This document shows positions 1-8,775 of a DNA stretch of 51,735 nucleotides, piece after piece. The stretch comes from Pirellula sp. Its GTDB lineage: Bacteria; Planctomycetota; Planctomycetia; Pirellulales; Pirellulaceae. How positions within the stretch are numbered: position 1 is the stretch's first letter; the number at the start of each line of letters is the position of its first letter. The notes beneath the pieces were generated by a model that ran no database searches, was not told the origin of the DNA, and was given only the letters and a program-made list of their open reading frames with translations. Location: the NCBI GenBank assembly GCA_021736575.1, contig JAIPFP010000008.1, positions 1-51,735 of the forward strand, in the 5' to 3' direction. The translations under genes and the position numbers were made by a program.

Positions 1-105
1 GAATTTGGCACCTAATTCACCATCTCCACTTGGCCTGGATACCCTAAACAAGCCAGAATAGGATTACGCATCCCGGGACAAGCGATCCAGCAAAAGGCAT
101 TGCAA

Positions 106-2265
106 ATGACGTTCGACATGACACTTCGAGGTTTAGTGCACGACGCCACGATTACCGCAATCTGGTTTCGGGCTCGTTTAACGCATCGCATTGCGATTGC
201 ACTAACTCTCCTCTTGCTTTCCGGTACAGGGCTTTCCGGGGTTGGGTTATGCCAAGTTTCAAAACCCAAAGAATCCTCGAACGCGAACACCGATTCGATG
301 GCAGTTCGTATCTCGCAACTGATCGAGCGACTCGCCGACCCCAACTATTCAAGCCGTATTAACGCTCAAGCGGAATTGGAGAGAATTGGCGTTGTGGCTC
401 TCGATCAATTGCATTCTGCCAGTTTTCATCCTGATCCACAGATCGCAGCTGTTGCTCGATACATCGTTCAAAGCAACCAATTTACTTGGGCTTGGGAAAC
501 CGACACGCAAAGTGTCCGAAAAATTCTGCTCAACTACGGTAGCTCACAACATGCCGAAAAGTCCGCCTATATCGACCAACTCCAACGACTTGAACACGAC
601 GAAGGATTCGCGGCGCTATGCCGACTGGTTCGTTATGAGACTCAAAGCGGACTCGCGAAACGCGCCGCTCTTGTCTTGATGCGAAGCAAGCCTATCGTCG
701 AACAATCCGCAGAAGCTCGCAAAGAATCTCTCCGTAACTCAATCGTAGGCGGGCAAAGCACAGCCAGTCGATGGGTCCTGAAATACGCTTCCTCATCCGT
801 TCCATTCGACTTGGATTGGTGGAGAAAAACGCTCGACGAAGAACTGAGCTTACTCCAAAAAAACACCGGTGAAACAAGCCTCGAGTTGGTCGCAGACTTG
901 CATCGCTGGGTCATCGAGCAGATTTCGGAAACTCCAGATTTGCGAGATCAAGCGTTGGACATGGGAAGGTCGTTGCTGACCCTCGGTAAATCCGTTCCAA
1001 CGCTGGACTCGATGATCGGGAATCGAACCAATCAAGCAAACGAGTTTGCTCAGTGGGCTTTGAAAGTGAAATTGCCAGAACTTGTTCAAGAACAACACTC
1101 CAAACTCCCTCAATCGACCCTGACCCGGGAATTCCTTTTTGGATATCTTCTCGCCGAAAGTTTCATGCTGCAAGGCAAAACGGAATTGGCAAATAAAGTC
1201 GCGCAGTCATCACTCCGACAGGTATCGTGTGATGAACTCGGTAACGAACGCAAACGAAACGATCTTGGATCTCGCGACCCAATTCGCAATGCCCTGGATT
1301 TAGCGTTTGAACGACGAAATGTCGGTGACCTTGAACGGCGAGCGTATCTCGCAGACCTTTTGAAAGAAAGAGGCCAGTTCGCATGGGCCGAGTCCGAGTA
1401 CATGCTGGCGATCTACAAAAACGAGAATTACCAACTCAAAAAAACCAAACCGAAATCCGCGAACCAAGATCCAGACAGCGACCCCAACGCCCAAGAAAAA
1501 AAAGACGAAGGAGTCGAGTTAGATGCCAAAAACCTTGCCAACGCTCCTTTCGACCTAACTCTGAATGCCACGATCGTTGTGATGTGGAAACTTTCGGAAA
1601 TGCTCCAGTCACAATCAAGGCACAATGAAGCGGCCAACGTTCTTGAACCGTTCGCTGAACGCTTCAACAACGAACCCATGTTCAAACGTCAGCTAACCGA
1701 AAGCTCTCGACTGTCGGATAACCTGATGTCGAGCTATCACCTTTATCGCGGCGATGAAGCTCGTGAAGAAGGCGAAATGGAAAAGGCGAAAGAACACTAT
1801 TGGAATTCCATCGGCCATAGTTCGGATAATGTCGACGCGCTGATCGGACTCTACAAGATTTCCATGTCCGAGAAAGAACAGGCCAAACGTCTCGCCAAAC
1901 TCAGAGAAATCATCAGCGAAATCCGAATGGAGATTCGGGACACGAGCGAAGCTTTGAAGACATCGAGCAGCATTGAGCACTCGTTCTTTCTAAGCAAATT
2001 AGCAAACCACTGCAATACGCTTGCATGGGTTGTCGCAAACACCGAAGGGAGCAAAGAGGAAGCCCTTTTCCTGAGCCGAAAAGCATGCACACTCAGCCCG
2101 GAAAGCGCTGAGTACCTGGATACATTGGCCCATTGCTACGCCGCCATGGGAAAATACCAAGACGCAGTCCAACAACAGCGCCGGGCAGTCGAAATCAAAC
2201 CGCATCACCCTGAACTCAAGAAAGCTCTCTATCACTTCGAAACAAAACTTCGCGATTCAAAGTAG
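106..2265 (+). CDS. Exported or membrane-anchored TPR-like repeat protein, function unknown
   Basis: About 719 residues. I chose ATG 106 over the TTG at 100 because an AAGG lies about 8 nt upstream; ATG 118 is also possible. A hydrophobic stretch at about residues 28-48 looks like a signal anchor or signal peptide. The next ~100 residues have a HEAT-like look (LADPNYSSRINAQAELE). The rest is helical and charged, with a Lys/Asp/Glu-rich low-complexity linker near residues 445-470. The C-terminus (about 640-705) holds TPR-like helices, with SPESAEYLDTLAHCYAAMG followed by a second AVQQQRRAVEIKP-type helix. TPR proteins usually act as protein-protein scaffolds. No catalytic motif is visible and the neighbours give no clue to its job. 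Confidence 0.75.
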   Translation: MTFDMTLRGLVHDATITAIWFRARLTHRIAIALTLLLLSGTGLSGVGLCQVSKPKESSNANTDSMAVRISQLIERLADPNYSSRINAQAELERIGVVALDQLHSASFHPDPQIAAVARYIVQSNQFTWAWETDTQSVRKILLNYGSSQHAEKSAYIDQLQRLEHDEGFAALCRLVRYETQSGLAKRAALVLMRSKPIVEQSAEARKESLRNSIVGGQSTASRWVLKYASSSVPFDLDWWRKTLDEELSLLQKNTGETSLELVADLHRWVIEQISETPDLRDQALDMGRSLLTLGKSVPTLDSMIGNRTNQANEFAQWALKVKLPELVQEQHSKLPQSTLTREFLFGYLLAESFMLQGKTELANKVAQSSLRQVSCDELGNERKRNDLGSRDPIRNALDLAFERRNVGDLERRAYLADLLKERGQFAWAESEYMLAIYKNENYQLKKTKPKSANQDPDSDPNAQEKKDEGVELDAKNLANAPFDLTLNATIVVMWKLSEMLQSQSRHNEAANVLEPFAERFNNEPMFKRQLTESSRLSDNLMSSYHLYRGDEAREEGEMEKAKEHYWNSIGHSSDNVDALIGLYKISMSEKEQAKRLAKLREIISEIRMEIRDTSEALKTSSSIEHSFFLSKLANHCNTLAWVVANTEGSKEEALFLSRKACTLSPESAEYLDTLAHCYAAMGKYQDAVQQQRRAVEIKPHHPELKKALYHFETKLRDSK

Positions 2266-2518
2266 CTGAGGAAAAGGTAAACTGTGCAAGGAGACGATCG
2301 CCGCCATTGTTCGTTCCCTGTGAGGCTTACCATTTCACCGGAGCAACTATCTCGGTCCTGAAACATAATTATTTTCGCGCGCGATATTCTGCGTTCGTTG
2401 CACCGCTCGTCGACATCAACCGCAAGCAAATTCACTATGATGATCAACAAAGTCGGGCGCTTGACGGGAGCGTGTTCCGGCCAAGAAAACTGTTTGGTCA
2501 CATCTGCGACAAAGTGGT

Positions 2519-3808
2519 GTGGCTAAACTTGTGACAGTGCACTTTTTCGGCAGAGCTAATTCAACATCTCACTCCGCTAAAAGTAGTGAAACCAACAAAA
2601 TGGAAACCAACAAAATGGAAACCATCGCGCAATTGAACACGATCACTATCGTTTCCCGCAGCATTGAGCCTCAGCAGGTGAATTTTTTCCAAAAACCGGT
2701 TTTCACGCTCCTTCTTCAAAACACCTCTACGGAGATGGTCACCGTACTACCCGAAACCGAGTTGTGGGTCGTTGATTATCCAAGTGATAACGATCGCGGA
2801 TTCAGGTCCACGGTTGAGACTGCGATCCACATCCAAGGAAATTCTGTGGGATTGCTGCGATTTCTCCCGACCTCGGTATCCAATCCCGAAATAAATTCTG
2901 GAAGTTTTCCACTGCGACTGACTCTTCGGATTCAAACCGGCGCGACTATCCTATCAACCACAGTTGTCTGTACTGACAACTCAGTTCGCGTCCAGGGTAG
3001 CGGCGGCCTCCAACCGATCGAAACAGTAGGTTTCTTTTCTCGCCGTGAAACGCTGATCGTACCTCCGGAAGGAGCATACGAAGATTTTTCGGTAATTATG
3101 AATGATATGTTTCCTGTCGATATTGAAATCGAGTGGCAGCAGATGGAAGAGGGCTGGCAGGTGGTTTCGGACGACGGCGTCGATTTGACGGCAACAGGTT
3201 CCATGATTTTGCGACAGGTCCGGACAAGGACGACATTCGGGATCTGGGTTTATCCAAGTCCCGAATATCCTCCAAATCAGTTGGTCGAACTTGGAACCTT
3301 GATTGTCAGACGTTGTCCGTTGTCGAGACCCTCAGGCGGTCTTGGGACCTGCATTGGTTCGGGAGGCGCTTTGCGGGCAATCATCCCAACGAGTTCCGCA
3401 GTTATCCTCAGCGACCTTTCACTATTTCCACAGGAAGATCTTGTGGTCAAACCCGGAGGGACATTCCAGATTTACGGCACTTTGAATAATCCTTTCCTTC
3501 ACAACGTGTACATCGAAGGTCCCGCTGGCGCCAATTCGTTCCTGAATGGCACGAATGTCAGTAGGTACGTCAGCTTCAAGCGACTTACGATGTTCAGGTT
3601 AGGTGCAGACCAGACAGAGACGGTTTACTGGGATTTTCAGGTCGAAGACTATGCACCGGCGGGTATCTACACGATTCAGCCATTTTTGAGATCCAGAGTT
3701 TGGTACGACAGACCTATATGGGATAGGCGAGCACCGATCGAAACAGCGATTAACGACAGCGACCCGCAGACCAACCTCTTTGTACAAATTGAAGTTAAGC
3801 TGCCCTAA
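2519..3808 (+). CDS. Unrecognised protein, probably beta-rich
   Basis: 429 residues if read from GTG 2519. Internal ATGs at 2600 and 2615 are alternatives and none has a clear Shine-Dalgarno, so the start is uncertain. A 15-bp direct duplication (ACCAACAAAATGGAA) around 2591-2620 creates the two METNK/METIA starts. The protein is rich in Thr, Val, Ser and aromatic residues with regular alternation, as in beta-sandwich domains, and has no obvious signal peptide or membrane helix. I recognise no family. The open frame is long and has amino-acid use like a real protein, so I keep it as a gene of unknown function. Confidence 0.6.
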   Translation: MAKLVTVHFFGRANSTSHSAKSSETNKMETNKMETIAQLNTITIVSRSIEPQQVNFFQKPVFTLLLQNTSTEMVTVLPETELWVVDYPSDNDRGFRSTVETAIHIQGNSVGLLRFLPTSVSNPEINSGSFPLRLTLRIQTGATILSTTVVCTDNSVRVQGSGGLQPIETVGFFSRRETLIVPPEGAYEDFSVIMNDMFPVDIEIEWQQMEEGWQVVSDDGVDLTATGSMILRQVRTRTTFGIWVYPSPEYPPNQLVELGTLIVRRCPLSRPSGGLGTCIGSGGALRAIIPTSSAVILSDLSLFPQEDLVVKPGGTFQIYGTLNNPFLHNVYIEGPAGANSFLNGTNVSRYVSFKRLTMFRLGADQTETVYWDFQVEDYAPAGIYTIQPFLRSRVWYDRPIWDRRAPIETAINDSDPQTNLFVQIEVKLP

Positions 3809-3938
3809 AGATCGGGTAACTGGAGGTAGTCCGGGAGTTGAAGCCATCCCAAGACGCAAGCAGAAAAGGTGGCAAGCAGAAAAGGTGTCAGAGCAGAAAA
3901 GGTGTCCGGAACCGTTTATGGACAATATGGTTAGAGGA

Positions 3939-4200
3939 TCATATATTGGAAACGCTATGGACCTGCCATTGCGCCGCGTTTGACATCCCAGCCAAGTACG
4001 AAGTCGCAGTGATCAGGCAGGGCTCGTCTGCTACTGCTTCCACATCGAGACGCATCGCCGACTGGCCATTCGGACCGTCTGGTACGACAGCCGCTGAGGC
4101 TTTTACTCCGTTCTGCTGCTCGATCTGCCACTCTGCGATCCCATCAGCGAAATCGCCATTGACCATCATTTCATCGATAGTGTCGCTAGCTAGCGGCAAA
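3939..4200 (-). pseudogene. Remnant of a CBM4/9-like carbohydrate-binding domain
   Basis: The minus-strand translation contains MVNGDFADGIAEWQIEQQNG, then PDGPNGQSAMRLDV. This is the usual start of a CBM_4_9-type beta-sandwich (NGdF..gl..W..E...G, then GP.G..alrv.v). The open frame ends after about 90 residues and its upstream part merges into a repeat (4255-4276), so neither a proper start nor the rest of a host enzyme is present. I read it as a degraded end of a former secreted glycan-active protein. It could be a chance match, since the fragment is short. Confidence 0.4.
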
Positions 4201-4254
4201 TTGGAAACTACCAGATGTAGATTGGGACCGTCTGTCCCGATCCGTGGTTTGGAC

Positions 4255-4276
4255 GGGACAAATGGTCCCATCCTAC
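4255..4276. repeat. Interspersed repeat, copy 1 (pair with 38176-38197)
   Basis: GGGACAAATGGTCCCATCCTAC can form a small GGGAC/GTCCC hairpin. An almost identical 22-mer (one C to T change) occurs at 38176-38197. In both places a TTGGAAACTACCA-like string (TTTGAAACTACCA in the second copy) lies 60-130 bp upstream, so the shared unit is larger than the core. Confidence 0.7.
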
Positions 4277-4289
4277 GATGTTATGACAG

Positions 4290-5585
4290 TTAGAACGACG
4301 CAAGGAAAATGGTCTGTTCGCGATCCGGGCCAACCGATAGCACCCCGATCGGCACCGAGATGAGTTCGGAAATCCGATCGATGTAGCGTCTTGCGTTTGT
4401 GGGGAAGTCTTCCAGCTTGCGAACATTCGAGACATCGGTGTTCCAACCAGGTAACGTTTCATAGATAGGTTTGCAAAGCCGCAAGTCTTCGGCAAGGCAA
4501 GGAAAACGACTGATTCTCTCGCCTCGCAATTCGTACGCAACGCAAATCTGCACTGTATCGAAGTAGCTGAGCACATCCATCATCATCAAGGACAGATAGT
4601 GGATACCGCTCAGGCGCGCGGTATAGCGTACCGCAACGGCATCGAACCATCCGCAACGGCGAGGTCGGCCTGTGGTGGTTCCGTACTCGCGTCCAATTTC
4701 GCGGATCTTTTGTCCAGTCTCGTCGATCAATTCTGTTGGGAAAGGGCCACCGCCGACGCGTGTCGAATATGCCTTGGTAACACCGATCACGTTGGTAATC
4801 CAGCGAGCGGGCACTCCCGATCCTGCAGACACACCGACTCCAGAAGCGTTGCTGCTGGTTACGAACGGGTACGTCCCATGGTCGATATCGAGCAACGATC
4901 CTTGGGCTCCCTCCATCAGCAATCGCTTGCCCGCGTCAAGCTCATCGAGCAAGTAATTGGTTGAATCGGCGGCTAGAGATCCTAACGAATTAGCCCACAT
5001 GTGACATTGTTGAAGTACTTTGTCGGTATCAAGCAATTCGAGATCGCTCGGGTCTGCAATGGGCGCCAACATATGCCGTTTGGCGGCAGCCGTCTCAGTG
5101 ATTTTGATTTTGAGTTGATCGCTTGACAAGTCGGCGATGCGAATGGCATGCGTTCTGCCGACTTTGTCTCGATAGCACGGACCGATTCCACGGTTTGTGG
5201 TGCCGATGCTTTCACCCGCTACCATGGCTTTGTTGGTAGCTTTGTCCTCGACGAAATGCCAAGGCATGACGACGTGGGCCCGCTCGCTGATCATCAAGTT
5301 TTTGCGAGGCGTAATACCTCGAGCTTCCAACCCTTCAAGCTCCCTAATCAGCATATTCGGTTCAATAACAACCCCAGGTGCGATAACATTCGTGATCCCG
5401 CCGGCCAAAATCCCGGAGGGCACATGATGAAGCTTGTAGACCTCTTTACCGCACACAACGGTATGTCCTGCGTTAGCGCCCCCTTGGTAGCGAACGACGA
5501 TGTCGTGTCGGGGAGCGAGCAAATCGACGAGCTTGCCTTTGGCTTCGTCTCCCCATTGAAGTCCGATTACACAGGTCGCTGCCAC
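4290..5585 (-). CDS. purA: Adenylosuccinate synthetase
   Basis: Catalyses GTP-dependent joining of IMP and aspartate to adenylosuccinate, the first committed step from IMP to AMP, in the cytoplasm. The protein opens with [20 protein letters not shown], the GTP/IMP-binding loop (most family members have GDEGKGK; here Gly is Ala). It continues with [10 protein letters not shown], the catalytic His region, then [17 protein letters not shown] and [20 protein letters not shown]. The frame stays open to 5630, but I start at GTG 5585. A GGAAAG lies 6 nt upstream, and the resulting 431 residues match the family length (E. coli 432), whereas the extension adds only hydrophobic residues not seen in PurA. 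It is a single gene, with nothing coupled to it. Confidence 0.96.
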   Translation of the reverse strand: MAATCVIGLQWGDEAKGKLVDLLAPRHDIVVRYQGGANAGHTVVCGKEVYKLHHVPSGILAGGITNVIAPGVVIEPNMLIRELEGLEARGITPRKNLMISERAHVVMPWHFVEDKATNKAMVAGESIGTTNRGIGPCYRDKVGRTHAIRIADLSSDQLKIKITETAAAKRHMLAPIADPSDLELLDTDKVLQQCHMWANSLGSLAADSTNYLLDELDAGKRLLMEGAQGSLLDIDHGTYPFVTSSNASGVGVSAGSGVPARWITNVIGVTKAYSTRVGGGPFPTELIDETGQKIREIGREYGTTTGRPRRCGWFDAVAVRYTARLSGIHYLSLMMMDVLSYFDTVQICVAYELRGERISRFPCLAEDLRLCKPIYETLPGWNTDVSNVRKLEDFPTNARRYIDRISELISVPIGVLSVGPDREQTIFLASF

Positions 5586-5924
5586 AGAAGTCTTTCCGAA
5601 TCCAAATAGGACTTTGAGGATAAAAAACACAGGCCCGGCGCGAAAGCGAGGGGGTTGAAGAACCTCTTCTTAATCGCACATCGGGCCAATAAACCAATTT
5701 ACATAGAGTCTAGAAGGGAAACACGAGATTGGTCAAGCCGAGAAAGCGTCGGTTACGCTCTCTACCTATTCGGCAGAGGCAAAGAGACACAATTCTTCTG
5801 AACTTAAATGAAAACACAACTTGAGACCCAGTCGTTGTCGACTACAATATTGTAGAAATTTGCATTTTGCTCTTATATCGGCGATTTTACGGACCGCCCA
5901 TGTTGAGATCGTGACGCCAGAAGT
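5586..5924. other. Divergent intergenic region between purA and the che operon
   Basis: This 339-bp AT-richer gap separates the start of purA (minus) from cheW (plus), so it must hold both promoters. Apart from the palindrome at 5842-5855 I see no confident -35/-10 pair and no open frame that looks real. Confidence 0.5.
5842..5855. promoter_or_regulatory. Perfect 14-bp palindrome upstream of cheW, candidate operator
   Basis: CTACAATATTGTAG is a perfect palindrome 69 bp before the cheW start in an AT-rich stretch. Its size and place suit a dimeric regulator site for the chemotaxis operon. No second copy was noticed, so it could also be chance. Confidence 0.3.
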
Positions 5925-6437
5925 ATGAATAAACCCTACAATCTTGTGCGAGATAATCTTTCTCGGAAAATCGCCCAGTTCGTGGCTTTTCGAATCGAAA
6001 ATCAAAGCTACGCCTTTCGAATCGAACAGATTCAAGAGATTGTTATCTTAGACCAAGTTACCAAGACGCCTCAAGTCCCAGACTACGTCGAAGGGGTAGC
6101 CAATCTACGTGGATCGATTATTCCCATCATCAATCTGCGAAAACTGTTTGGTCTCGAAATCAAACCGGTCGATGAAGACACTCGAACAATTGTCGTTAAC
6201 GTAGGCTCCCGAACGATCGGATGCACCGTAGATACCGTCTCCCAAGTCGTCCGAATTGCCGCCGATGATATCCATCCCGCCCCAGAAACCGTCACGGGCC
6301 ACGGCGCGAGTTACATCGCCGGCTTTGCCCGAGTTAAAGAGCAACTGATTGTCCTTTTAGAAGTGGACGAGTTGCTTGATCCACAAAAACTTGCTCACGT
6401 GAGTCAGTCGACGTTACCAGATCTAACAAAAACCTAG
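5925..6437 (+). CDS. cheW: Chemotaxis coupling protein CheW
   Basis: 170 residues. Couples receptors to the CheA kinase at the cell pole or in cytoplasmic arrays. The whole protein is one CheW fold: the opening strand IAQFVAFRIENQSYAFRIEQ, then QEIVILDQVTKTPQVPDYVEG, and the family signature GVANLRGSIIPIINLRKLFG at about residues 62-82. The N-terminus carries about 15 extra residues. First gene of the che operon; the receptor follows after a gap of about 47 nt. Confidence 0.95.
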   Translation: MNKPYNLVRDNLSRKIAQFVAFRIENQSYAFRIEQIQEIVILDQVTKTPQVPDYVEGVANLRGSIIPIINLRKLFGLEIKPVDEDTRTIVVNVGSRTIGCTVDTVSQVVRIAADDIHPAPETVTGHGASYIAGFARVKEQLIVLLEVDELLDPQKLAHVSQSTLPDLTKT

Positions 6438-6484
6438 CCAAGACTTGAATTCGACATCCTTGAGAAACTTTGGAGCGCCAGCCC

Positions 6485-7927
6485 ATGGCAGATATGAATA
6501 GCGACAAAACGACGACAGCGAAAACGCGTGCCAGGAAGTTGCCTGCCGTACCTTCCGATTCAAAATTGCAAAACAGCAGCCGAGTCGAGGGGGCTCATTC
6601 AACCAAGGTGGAAATGTTCGACGCTTTCAACCGGTCGATGGCGATCATCGAGTTTAATGTTGATGGCACCATTCTTTGGGCAAACAGCAATTTCCTGCAA
6701 ACGGTTGGTTATTCTATTGACGAAATTCGAGGACGTCACCACAGTCTTTTCGTCGATCCGATTTATCGATCCTCACCAGAGTATCGCGAATTTTGGTATG
6801 AGCTCGGTCAAGGGGTTGCGAAAGTCGCCCGCTTCAAACGAATAGGAAAAAGTGGCCGCGAAATCTACCTGCAAGCCGCTTATTCTCCGATTCTCGACGA
6901 AACCGGATCGACGGTCAAGATCGTGAAACTTGCAGCGGATGTGACCGAAGATGCGTTGCGGGAACTGCGATCCGAAGAACGTGAAGCCGCCGTTCAAAAC
7001 GCTCAACTCGAGGCCAAAAACCTTCTCGAACAAAAGGTAAACGAATTGTCGTTCCTCGTGGCCGCAGCCGCTCGAGGCGATCTCACTGGGCAGGTTAACG
7101 TCGAAGGCAATGACGACCTAGGGAGACTGGGTAGTAATCTAAGTAAAATGATGTGCGATCTGCGCAACGTCATCGGTGAAGTCATGGCTGCTGCTCAACA
7201 GCAAAACGAAGGGGCAAGGACTATTGCTGAAAGCAGCGCCAATCTAAGTGAAGGAGCACAGACCCAAGCCGCCTCCGTCGAAGAGATGACGGCAAGCGTT
7301 GCACAGTTAATCGATTCGATTGAAGTTATTTCTAATAGTGCCTCGACCGCGAAGGCAAAAGCCACCGAAACGTCCAGGCTTGCTAAGAGCGGTGGTTCCA
7401 TCGTGGACTCGGCGGTCAACGCGATGAAGATGATTCAAAAGTCGAGCGAACAGATTAATGAGATTATTCAAGTCATCAGCGAAATCGCTAGCCAGACCAA
7501 CCTTTTGGCGCTCAATGCAGCGATCGAAGCGGCTCGAGCGGGAGAACATGGATTGGGATTTGCGGTCGTTGCGGATGAAGTTCGAAAGTTAGCCGAACGT
7601 TCAAGCGAGGCAGCTAAAGAAATCACCAAGCTCATCAAAGAATCCTCGCGTCGTGTTGAAGAAGGAGCAAGCCTATCACAGAAGGTCGGCGATTCACTTG
7701 GCAAGATCGTTGAAGCCGTCGACAATACGGCGGATGGAATCGGGCAAATCGCTGAATCAACGGAAGCCCAAGCAGCCAGTGCTCAGCAAGTTAAGGCTGC
7801 GATTCGGAGCGTTTCGGAGACCACGGAGTCCAATGCGGCTGCATCTGAGGAAATGGCGGCCAGTGCAGAACAACTCGGTGCCCAAGCGCAAAGTCTACGA
7901 GACTTGGTCGCAAAATTCAAAACATAA
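6485..7927 (+). CDS. Soluble PAS-domain methyl-accepting chemotaxis protein
   Basis: 480 residues from ATG 6485, which has GGAG 9 nt upstream; the frame extends to a TTG at 6470. A PAS domain (about residues 40-155: [20 protein letters not shown], then [20 protein letters not shown]) is followed by a helical linker with HAMP-like character ([20 protein letters not shown]) and the long coiled-coil signalling domain. The hairpin tip [20 protein letters not shown] and [19 protein letters not shown] are diagnostic. No transmembrane segment is present, so this is a cytoplasmic receptor that probably senses an internal signal through PAS. Pairs of Glu/Gln in ASVEEMTAS and AASEEMAAS are likely methylation sites for CheR/CheB. 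No C-terminal NWETF-type tether is present. Confidence 0.94.
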   Translation: MADMNSDKTTTAKTRARKLPAVPSDSKLQNSSRVEGAHSTKVEMFDAFNRSMAIIEFNVDGTILWANSNFLQTVGYSIDEIRGRHHSLFVDPIYRSSPEYREFWYELGQGVAKVARFKRIGKSGREIYLQAAYSPILDETGSTVKIVKLAADVTEDALRELRSEEREAAVQNAQLEAKNLLEQKVNELSFLVAAAARGDLTGQVNVEGNDDLGRLGSNLSKMMCDLRNVIGEVMAAAQQQNEGARTIAESSANLSEGAQTQAASVEEMTASVAQLIDSIEVISNSASTAKAKATETSRLAKSGGSIVDSAVNAMKMIQKSSEQINEIIQVISEIASQTNLLALNAAIEAARAGEHGLGFAVVADEVRKLAERSSEAAKEITKLIKESSRRVEEGASLSQKVGDSLGKIVEAVDNTADGIGQIAESTEAQAASAQQVKAAIRSVSETTESNAAASEEMAASAEQLGAQAQSLRDLVAKFKT

Positions 7928-7933
7928 ATCGGT

Positions 7934-8761
7934 ATGGCAATGGAACTGGAACGACTAACACCGAAACAATTCGAACGGTTCCAGACCTTCATCTACGATT
8001 GTTGCGGCATCAAAATAGACAGTTCCAAAATCACGCTGGTGAGCAATCGCATTCGGCGAAGATTGAATGCCGGAGCATTTGCAGACTTTGATGCCTACTA
8101 CCAACACCTCACATCGAAGTTGGGTGTCACCGAACTAGATAGTTTTCTAGATGCAATCACAACGAATGAGACTTCCTATTTTCGCACAGCAATTCATTTT
8201 GATTGGCTAAAGAACGAATTTGTCAAAGAGCTGTTGGCTGAAAAATCAGCGGGCAAGCGAGAGGCTTCGATTCGGGTCTGGTCGGCCGCCTGCAGTTCTG
8301 GCGAAGAACCTTATTCGGTCGCAATTTGCCTGTCGGAAGCCAGCGTGCTGCTTCGAGGATGGAACATTTACATCCTTGGTACAGATATCAGCGAATCATC
8401 GTTAGCGACGGCTCGCGAAGCCGTTTATCGACAACGAACCTTTCGCGATATGGACCCATCGAGAGTCAACAGATACTTTACCGAGAGCGATGACACATGG
8501 CGACTAAAACCGAATATCGCACAAATGGTCAAATTCAAAAACCATAATTTAATGAAACCGTTGCGGGAGCCCCCCTTCGACTGCATCTTTGTACGAAACG
8601 TTCTTATTTACTTTGACCGGCAATCTAAAGCGAGCGTGATCGACAATCTCGTTCGATCCTTAGTCCCGGGTGGTTATCTCGTTGTAGGACCTTCGGAAGG
8701 AATTTATGACATGCTCGGAATGTTGACGAAACGCGCTCCTTTTTTATATCAGAAACCCTGA
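7934..8761 (+). CDS. cheR: Chemotaxis protein methyltransferase CheR
   Basis: 275 residues. Uses S-adenosylmethionine to methylate glutamates in the receptor signalling domain. An N-terminal helical domain (LTPKQFERFQTFIYDCCGIK) is followed by TTNETSYFR, the SAM-binding motif VWSAACSSGEEPYSVAI, LGTDISESSLATAREAVY, and FDCIFVRNVLIYFD, then the closing VVGPSEG strand. Length and order match stand-alone CheR; no TPR extension is present. It starts 6 nt after the receptor gene, and a second ATG two codons later is also possible. Confidence 0.96.
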   Translation: MAMELERLTPKQFERFQTFIYDCCGIKIDSSKITLVSNRIRRRLNAGAFADFDAYYQHLTSKLGVTELDSFLDAITTNETSYFRTAIHFDWLKNEFVKELLAEKSAGKREASIRVWSAACSSGEEPYSVAICLSEASVLLRGWNIYILGTDISESSLATAREAVYRQRTFRDMDPSRVNRYFTESDDTWRLKPNIAQMVKFKNHNLMKPLREPPFDCIFVRNVLIYFDRQSKASVIDNLVRSLVPGGYLVVGPSEGIYDMLGMLTKRAPFLYQKP

Positions 8762-8775
8762 GAAAGGACTGCCGT

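Larger units (their letters stand above)
3809..4289. other. Gene-poor, repeat-containing gap
   Basis: This 481-bp gap holds three spaced copies of GCAGAAAAGGTG (about 3860, 3876 and 3893). The last runs into a GTGTCCGGAACC sequence that resembles REP-type repeats often seen in planctomycetes. It also holds a fragment resembling a carbohydrate-binding domain on the minus strand, and a 22-bp repeat at 4255-4276 that recurs near 38.18 kb. I see no intact gene. Confidence 0.6.

Noticed and set aside
2266-2518. Short frames between the first two genes
   Set aside because: Up to 89 codons on either strand, no start signals and no recognisable content.
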